A stretch of 64,000 nucleotides of DNA, from assembly GCF_002163625.1 (NCBI RefSeq), contig NZ_CP020892.1, positions 1,426,001-1,490,000 on the forward strand, given 5' to 3'. Within the stretch, counting starts at the first letter, position 1. The number at the start of each line of letters is the position of its first letter. This document shows, in pieces, positions 59,351-64,000 of this stretch. A model generated the notes under the pieces. The model did no database searches. It was not told the origin of the DNA and worked only from the letters and a program-made list of their open reading frames with translations. The translations under genes and the position numbers were made by a program. This DNA comes from Pseudomonas sp. M30-35 (GTDB taxonomy: Bacteria > Pseudomonadota > Gammaproteobacteria > Pseudomonadales > Pseudomonadaceae).

Positions 59351-60051
59351 GATTTAGCCTCAAACGGTGTGTCATCGCCGCCCAGCTTGATAAATTCGGC
59401 ATGATCAATGGGGACGAAGCGAACGCGGTCACCGGGCTGCAGCAAGCTGTAGCCATCCAATTCACGGTCAAACAAGCGAGCAGGGCTGCGCCCGATCAGG
59501 TTCCAGCCGCCCGGCGATTGCAGCGGATAAATAGCAGTTTGCCGATCAGCAATACCCAGGCTGCCCGCCGGTACTTGTTGGCGCGGAGTGCTCAACCGCG
59601 GGCTGGCGAGCACTTCATCGACCAGGCCCATAAAGGCATAGCCGGGCGCAAAGCCCAAGGCGAATACCTGATAAGTGTGTTCGCTGTGCAGTTTGATAAC
59701 ACCCGCATCACCGAGCCCGGTGCGTTCGCCGATGGCTTGCAGTTCAGGGCCCACGCTGCGCTGGTACCACACGGGAATTTGTTGTTCGCGTCCGGCTTTG
59801 CTGGCTTGCGGTTGTAAGTCAGTTAACGCCTGTTGAATCAGTGTGCGTGCCTGGCGGTCGTCAATTTGCTTCAGGTCATATTGCAGCAATACGGTGGTGT
59901 AGGAGGGGACCAGCTCAAGCAGCGCGCCAGCGAATGTCTCGCGCAGGCGCTCTGTTGCAGCCAGCAGCCACGGCATGTTGTCTTCTGCAATCTCGTCGAA
60001 CAGGCGCAGCATCAAGCTGTCAATGGCGACGACTTCAATGCGCAACTTCAT
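59347..60051 (-). CDS. pxpB: 5-oxoprolinase subunit B
   Basis: The 234-residue KipI-type subunit carries [33 protein letters not shown] and PGGWNLIGR, the family's conserved blocks. Four-base overlaps link it to pxpA and pxpC. Confidence 0.94.
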   Translation of the reverse strand: MKLRIEVVAIDSLMLRLFDEIAEDNMPWLLAATERLRETFAGALLELVPSYTTVLLQYDLKQIDDRQARTLIQQALTDLQPQASKAGREQQIPVWYQRSVGPELQAIGERTGLGDAGVIKLHSEHTYQVFALGFAPGYAFMGLVDEVLASPRLSTPRQQVPAGSLGIADRQTAIYPLQSPGGWNLIGRSPARLFDRELDGYSLLQPGDRVRFVPIDHAEFIKLGGDDTPFEAKS

Positions 60052-60797
60052 GCAGGAAGTGCCTTCAAGGCTGCGCGGATTTTTTCTACCGCGGCGACTG
60101 AGCCAGCGTTATCACCATGCACACAAAGGGTGTCGGCGCGAAGCTGCAAGGCGCTGCCATCTTCGGCAATCAACGCAGTGCCAGTGGCGAGGTCGGTGGC
60201 TTGTTTGATGATGGTTTCAGCTTGGTGATGAACCGAGCCCGGTTTGGCGCGAGAGACCAGCATTCCGGCGGCGTCATAGGCGCGGTCGGCAAATACTTCG
60301 AACCACAGCTTGATCCCGATTTCATCTGCAAGACGCTGGCTGGCGCTGTTGTCGCGGGTCGACATCAACATCAGTGGCAACTCAGGATTGTAGCGGGCGA
60401 CAGCCTGCATGACAGCACGCAGCGAGTCCGGGTTGCGCATCATGTCGTTGTACATGGCGCCGTGCGGTTTGACGTAACTGACTTGCGTGCCTTCAGCGCG
60501 GCAAATGCCTTCGAGCGCGCCAATTTGGTAGAGCAGCATGTCTTCAATTTCCTGCGGACTGCAGGCCATCGAACGACGCCCAAAACCGACCAGGTCGGGA
60601 TAGGCCGGGTGCGCGCCGATACGTACTTGATGGGCCACCGCAAGCGCCACTGTACGGCGCATGATGCTGGGGTCGGAGGCGTGAAAGCCACAGGCAATAT
60701 TGGCACAGTCGATAAATGGCATAACCTCGGCATCGAGGCCCATGCGCCATGCGCCAAAGCTTTCACCGATATCGCAATTGAGCAGTAAACGACTCAT
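60048..60797 (-). CDS. pxpA: 5-oxoprolinase subunit A (LamB/YcsF family)
   Basis: The 249-residue protein begins [14 protein letters not shown] and has [10 protein letters not shown] and [10 protein letters not shown], the metal- and substrate-site motifs of the LamB/YcsF family. It is the first gene of the operon. GGGG stands before the ATG at 60797; an in-frame start at 60827 is rejected. The divergent winged-helix gene is probably its regulator. Confidence 0.95.
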   Translation of the reverse strand: MSRLLLNCDIGESFGAWRMGLDAEVMPFIDCANIACGFHASDPSIMRRTVALAVAHQVRIGAHPAYPDLVGFGRRSMACSPQEIEDMLLYQIGALEGICRAEGTQVSYVKPHGAMYNDMMRNPDSLRAVMQAVARYNPELPLMLMSTRDNSASQRLADEIGIKLWFEVFADRAYDAAGMLVSRAKPGSVHHQAETIIKQATDLATGTALIAEDGSALQLRADTLCVHGDNAGSVAAVEKIRAALKALPA

Positions 60798-60863
60798 TGA
60801 AATCCCCTGTTTATTATTGGCGTTCAAAAGGCGAACTAGAATTTCTTTGACAAAACGATGATA

Positions 60864-60877
60864 TTTTATCGATAAAA
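60864..60877. promoter_or_regulatory. 14-bp perfect palindrome, operator candidate
   Basis: TTTTATCGATAAAA is a perfect palindrome, placed between pxpA and the winged-helix regulator. Such a site would fit a homodimeric MarR-like protein controlling both directions. Confidence 0.6.
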
Positions 60878-61012
60878 CGTCAACGTATTTTTCATAAGAA
60901 TCTTCCGATCAGCCGTCTGCCGGACAAACGGCTTTGTTGTATGCTTGCCTGCAGCCACCCGCTAAAGCAGCAAAAAAACCTCAAGAAACCTAGGCTTAAA
61001 AACGGATTTCAG

Positions 61013-61540
61013 ATGACCGACGGCAACTCTTCACGGACCCCGCGCAGCTCTATTGTGGCCTCCAGTCACCTTGCGGAGCAGTCGCAAGAGCTTTCGCAGA
61101 TGGAGTTCGGCATGATCATCGCGGGCAATGCATTTATGCGCTGGATGGAGCGCTGCATGAAGGCCGCGGGTGGCGTTGAAATGAATGCACTCGATGTGAT
61201 GGTGCTGCACAACCTGGTAAGTCGTGGCCGGGCCAAGCGCCAGGCAGACATCTGCCTACTGTTAAATATAGAAGACACCCACACAGTTACCTACGCCCTG
61301 AAAAAACTCAGCAAGCTGGGTTTTGTCGTGGGTGAAAAGCAAGGTAAGGAAATGTTCTATCAGGCCACTGAAAAGGGGCTTGAACTCTGTGCTGAATACA
61401 CCGAGATTCGCCAAGAGTGTCTGATCTCAGCCTTTGAGAATCTCAATATTAACCCCGAGGAAATTCATCGCCTCGCGGGTATGCTACGGGCGATGTCCGG
61501 GCTTTATGACCAAGCCGCACGTGCTGCGACCTCTCTGTAA
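61013..61540 (+). CDS. MarR-like winged-helix regulator
   Basis: The 175-residue protein has a winged HTH (about 55-125, LDVMVLHNLVSRGRAKRQADICLLLNIEDTHTVTYALKKL) of the MarR-like type often found beside ycsF/pxpA genes. GGA lies seven bases before the ATG at 61013; a longer frame to 60941 is rejected. It probably controls the 5-oxoprolinase operon through the palindrome upstream. Confidence 0.88.
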   Translation: MTDGNSSRTPRSSIVASSHLAEQSQELSQMEFGMIIAGNAFMRWMERCMKAAGGVEMNALDVMVLHNLVSRGRAKRQADICLLLNIEDTHTVTYALKKLSKLGFVVGEKQGKEMFYQATEKGLELCAEYTEIRQECLISAFENLNINPEEIHRLAGMLRAMSGLYDQAARAATSL

Positions 61541-61584
61541 ACTGTACAAGTGTTTCGTTGTGCAGCCATCCTGGATACTGATTA

Positions 61585-63300
61585 ATGCGTATTGAACCTC
61601 GTCCACTGCCAGACATTCTGCCTGATCTGGGCAGCTTGCCACCTTTGCTGACGCGTCTGTATGCCGCGCGCGGTGTGCAAACAATCGCTGAGTTGGATAA
61701 AGGCTTGGCGCGGCTGATTCCCTACCAGCAACTCAAAGGCATCGATGCCGCGGTTGATTTGTTGGTGACTGGCCTTGAACAGCGCCAACGCATGCTGATC
61801 GTCGGAGACTTCGATGCTGATGGCGCCACGGCCAGTACGGTCGGTGTGCTGGGCTTGCGGATGCTGGGTGCTGCCCACGTCGATTACCTGGTACCCAATC
61901 GCTTCGAATATGGCTACGGCCTGACGCCGGAAATCGTTGCCGTAGCGCTTGAGCGCGAACCGCAATTGCTGATCACCGTTGACAATGGCATCTCCAGCGT
62001 TGACGGCGTGGCAGCGGCTAAAGCCGCTGGGCTGACTGTATTGATCACTGACCATCACTTGCCCGGGCCAGAGTTACCGGCGGCGGATGCCATCGTTAAC
62101 CCCAACCAGCCTGGCTGTGAGTTTCCGAGTAAAGCCTTGGCCGGTGTTGGGGTTATGTTTTACGTGCTGCTGGCGCTGCGTGCGCGCTTGCGGACGAATG
62201 GCTGGTTTACCAATCAAGCCATCCAAGAGCCGAATTTGGCTGAACTGCTTGATTTGGTTGCATTGGGCAGTGTTGCTGACGTGGTACCACTGGATGCCAA
62301 TAACCGCATCCTGGTGCACCAGGGTTTAGCGCGGATTCGTGCCGGTCGTGCGCGTCCCGGCCTGCGCGCGGTGCTTGAGGTTGCAGGGCGCCAATACGGA
62401 CGGATTACCTCTACTGATCTGGGCTTTATTCTTGGGCCACGCTTAAATGCTGCTGGGCGTCTGGATGATATGAGCCTCGGTATCGAGTGCCTGTTATGTG
62501 AAGACGAAGCGCTGGCGCGCGATATGGCTGTGGAGCTTGATCAACTCAATCAGGACCGCAAAAGCATCGAACAAGGCATGCAGCGCGAAGCCTTGGCGCA
62601 ACTCAAGGATTTGCCGATTGAAGACATGCCGTTTGGTTTGTGTCTATTCGAACCAGACTGGCATCAGGGCGTCATTGGGATTCTCGCCTCGCGTCTGAAA
62701 GAGCGCTATCACCGACCAACCATTGCCTTCGCCGACGCTGGCGATGGTGCGTTAAAAGGCTCGGCGCGTTCGGTGCCAGGTTTTCATATTCGCGATGCGC
62801 TGGACGCAGTTGCAGCCAAGCATCCGGGGTTGATCAGCAAGTTTGGCGGCCATGCGATGGCGGCGGGCTTGTCCTTGCCAGAGCTTAACTTTCCGGCATT
62901 TGCCGAGGCATTCGATCACGAGGTGCGCCGTCAGTTGGTTGAGGATGATCTCACCGGCCGCTTGTTTTCAGATGGAACCCTGTCGCTTGCGGAGTACAAC
63001 CTTGAACTGGCGCGTGCGCTGCGTAATGCCGGGCCTTGGGGGCAACATTTCCCAGAGCCGCTTTTTCATGGTGCATTCCAGCTTGTGCAGCAGCGCTTGG
63101 TGGGTGAGAAGCACCTGAAAATGGTTTTGAAAACCGAATGTGGCGGACAAACCCTAGATGCCATCGCATTCAATATCGACCGCGACCAGTGGCCGAACCC
63201 GACCGTACGCTGGGTCGAACTGGCCTACAAACTTGACGTGAACGAATACCGTGGGAATGAGACGGTGCAACTGTTGGTTGCCCATCTGGCAGCCCGCTAA
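61585..63300 (+). CDS. recJ: Single-stranded-DNA-specific exonuclease RecJ
   Basis: RecJ degrades single-stranded DNA 5' to 3' in recombination and mismatch repair. The 571-residue protein has the DHH phosphoesterase motifs VGDFDADGA and TDHHLPG, the DHHA1 region (FGGHAMAAGLSL) and the C-terminal OB-fold. The ATG at 61585 gives the expected length. Confidence 0.97.
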   Translation: MRIEPRPLPDILPDLGSLPPLLTRLYAARGVQTIAELDKGLARLIPYQQLKGIDAAVDLLVTGLEQRQRMLIVGDFDADGATASTVGVLGLRMLGAAHVDYLVPNRFEYGYGLTPEIVAVALEREPQLLITVDNGISSVDGVAAAKAAGLTVLITDHHLPGPELPAADAIVNPNQPGCEFPSKALAGVGVMFYVLLALRARLRTNGWFTNQAIQEPNLAELLDLVALGSVADVVPLDANNRILVHQGLARIRAGRARPGLRAVLEVAGRQYGRITSTDLGFILGPRLNAAGRLDDMSLGIECLLCEDEALARDMAVELDQLNQDRKSIEQGMQREALAQLKDLPIEDMPFGLCLFEPDWHQGVIGILASRLKERYHRPTIAFADAGDGALKGSARSVPGFHIRDALDAVAAKHPGLISKFGGHAMAAGLSLPELNFPAFAEAFDHEVRRQLVEDDLTGRLFSDGTLSLAEYNLELARALRNAGPWGQHFPEPLFHGAFQLVQQRLVGEKHLKMVLKTECGGQTLDAIAFNIDRDQWPNPTVRWVELAYKLDVNEYRGNETVQLLVAHLAAR

Positions 63301-63484
63301 AGAGCCGCTGCGGCCATAATGGCTGGGCTGTGGCAACGCTCAGCTGCATTGATTGTGCGTCCATACTCCGCAATATTTCGATGCACTCTGTTTATAGGCT
63401 CTGCGCAACTGATGCGCTTAAATCCGGTCAACTTATTTAGACCTTCAGGTTTATAACGCCTTCAGACTCAGCGCGGAGAGTGCA

Positions 63485-64000
63485 ATGAACACACGTGGAC
63501 TGCTCGATCAATTACTCAAGTCGGGCCAAGACCTGATGCAACAAAAGTCATCAGGCCAGCAGAGCTCCAATAACCAGGGTTCGAACTCAAGCGGTGGTTT
63601 GAGCGATGTTTTGGGTGGCGTTTTGGGCAAGTCGGGCTCATCCGGTGGTTTGGGCAGCTTACTCTCTGGTGCAGGTGGCGGCGCGCTGGCGGCAGGCGCG
63701 ATGGGATTGTTGCTGGGCAATAAAAAGGCACGCAAATTTGGCGGTAAAGCCCTGACATACGGCGGCTTGGCAGCACTTGGCGTGATTGCTTACAAAGCCT
63801 ACGGCAACTGGCAATCCCAGCAAGCAGGTGTGCAGCAAGAACCGCAAACTATCGATCGCTTGCCCGCGCCAGAAGCAGAGATTCACAGCCAAGGCATTCT
63901 TAAAGCATTAGTGGCAGCAGCCAAGGCTGATGGCCATGTCGATGCCCGCGAACGTCAGTTGATTGAAGGTGAGCTAAGCAAGCTGGCTGATGATCAAACA
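63485..64000 (+). CDS. DUF533 (YebE-like) protein, truncated by the window end
   Basis: The first 172 codons are open to the window edge, so the C-terminus is missing. A glycine/serine-rich N-terminal part, one hydrophobic segment (ALAAGAMGLLLG, then GGLAALGVIAYKAYG) and a TerB-like start (AEIHSQGILKALVAAAKADGH) fit DUF533 inner-membrane proteins of unknown function. GGAGAG lies before the ATG at 63485. Confidence 0.85.
   Translation, partial: MNTRGLLDQLLKSGQDLMQQKSSGQQSSNNQGSNSSGGLSDVLGGVLGKSGSSGGLGSLLSGAGGGALAAGAMGLLLGNKKARKFGGKALTYGGLAALGVIAYKAYGNWQSQQAGVQQEPQTIDRLPAPEAEIHSQGILKALVAAAKADGHVDARERQLIEGELSKLADDQT

Overview
The window looks like a chromosomal segment of a Pseudomonas-type gammaproteobacterium. 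The basis is the conserved gene content and order: guaB-guaA, a multicopper oxidase overlapping tadA, mltF facing tadA, purL, purT, ccsA-like/ffh, rpsP-rimM-trmD-rplS, xerD-dsbC-hom-thrC and recJ. Protein lengths (GuaB 489, GuaA 526, PurL 1298, Hom 434, XerD 298 residues) are those usual in Pseudomonas. No tRNA, rRNA, CRISPR array or intact insertion sequence was seen.

Layout. 1-3.3 kb: guaB and guaA. 3.3-17.4 kb: an accessory block between guaA and the multicopper oxidase/tadA pair. It holds (a) a translationally coupled pair of large unrecognised proteins, the second with an N-terminal PD-(D/E)XK-like nuclease fold, the best candidate here for an undescribed, possibly defensive, system; (b) a divergent XRE-type regulator and a 14-helix MFS exporter; (c) a scar with gene remnants; (d) a visibly GC-richer catabolic cassette with a proline-racemase-family enzyme, a PotABCD-like ABC importer and a GlxA/AraC-type regulator; (e) a ketopantoate-reductase-family gene. 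The last 16 bases at the guaA stop reappear with two mismatches at 9772-9787, so (a) and (b) may form an integrated island whose integrase is absent.

17.8-43.8 kb is mostly core: purine synthesis (purL, purT), two Nudix hydrolases, a gamma-carbonic anhydrase homologue, SRP (ffh), the rpsP-rimM-trmD-rplS operon, a cation/proton antiporter, xerD, dsbC and threonine synthesis (hom, thrC).

43.9-61.5 kb is metabolic: a sucrose-phosphorylase-like GH13 enzyme; an AtoE-type carboxylate transporter divergent from an IclR regulator with three matching operators between them; an amidase beside a second polyamine-type ABC importer and a LysR regulator; endonuclease I; yaeQ; and a 5-oxoprolinase operon (pxpA-pxpB-pxpC, a DUF1445 protein and an Nramp-related transporter) divergent from a winged-helix regulator with a 14-bp palindrome between them. 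The window closes with recJ and a truncated DUF533 (YebE-like) gene. Several clusters share one plan: importer, hydrolytic or isomerising enzyme, and divergent local regulator for a nitrogenous or organic-acid nutrient.
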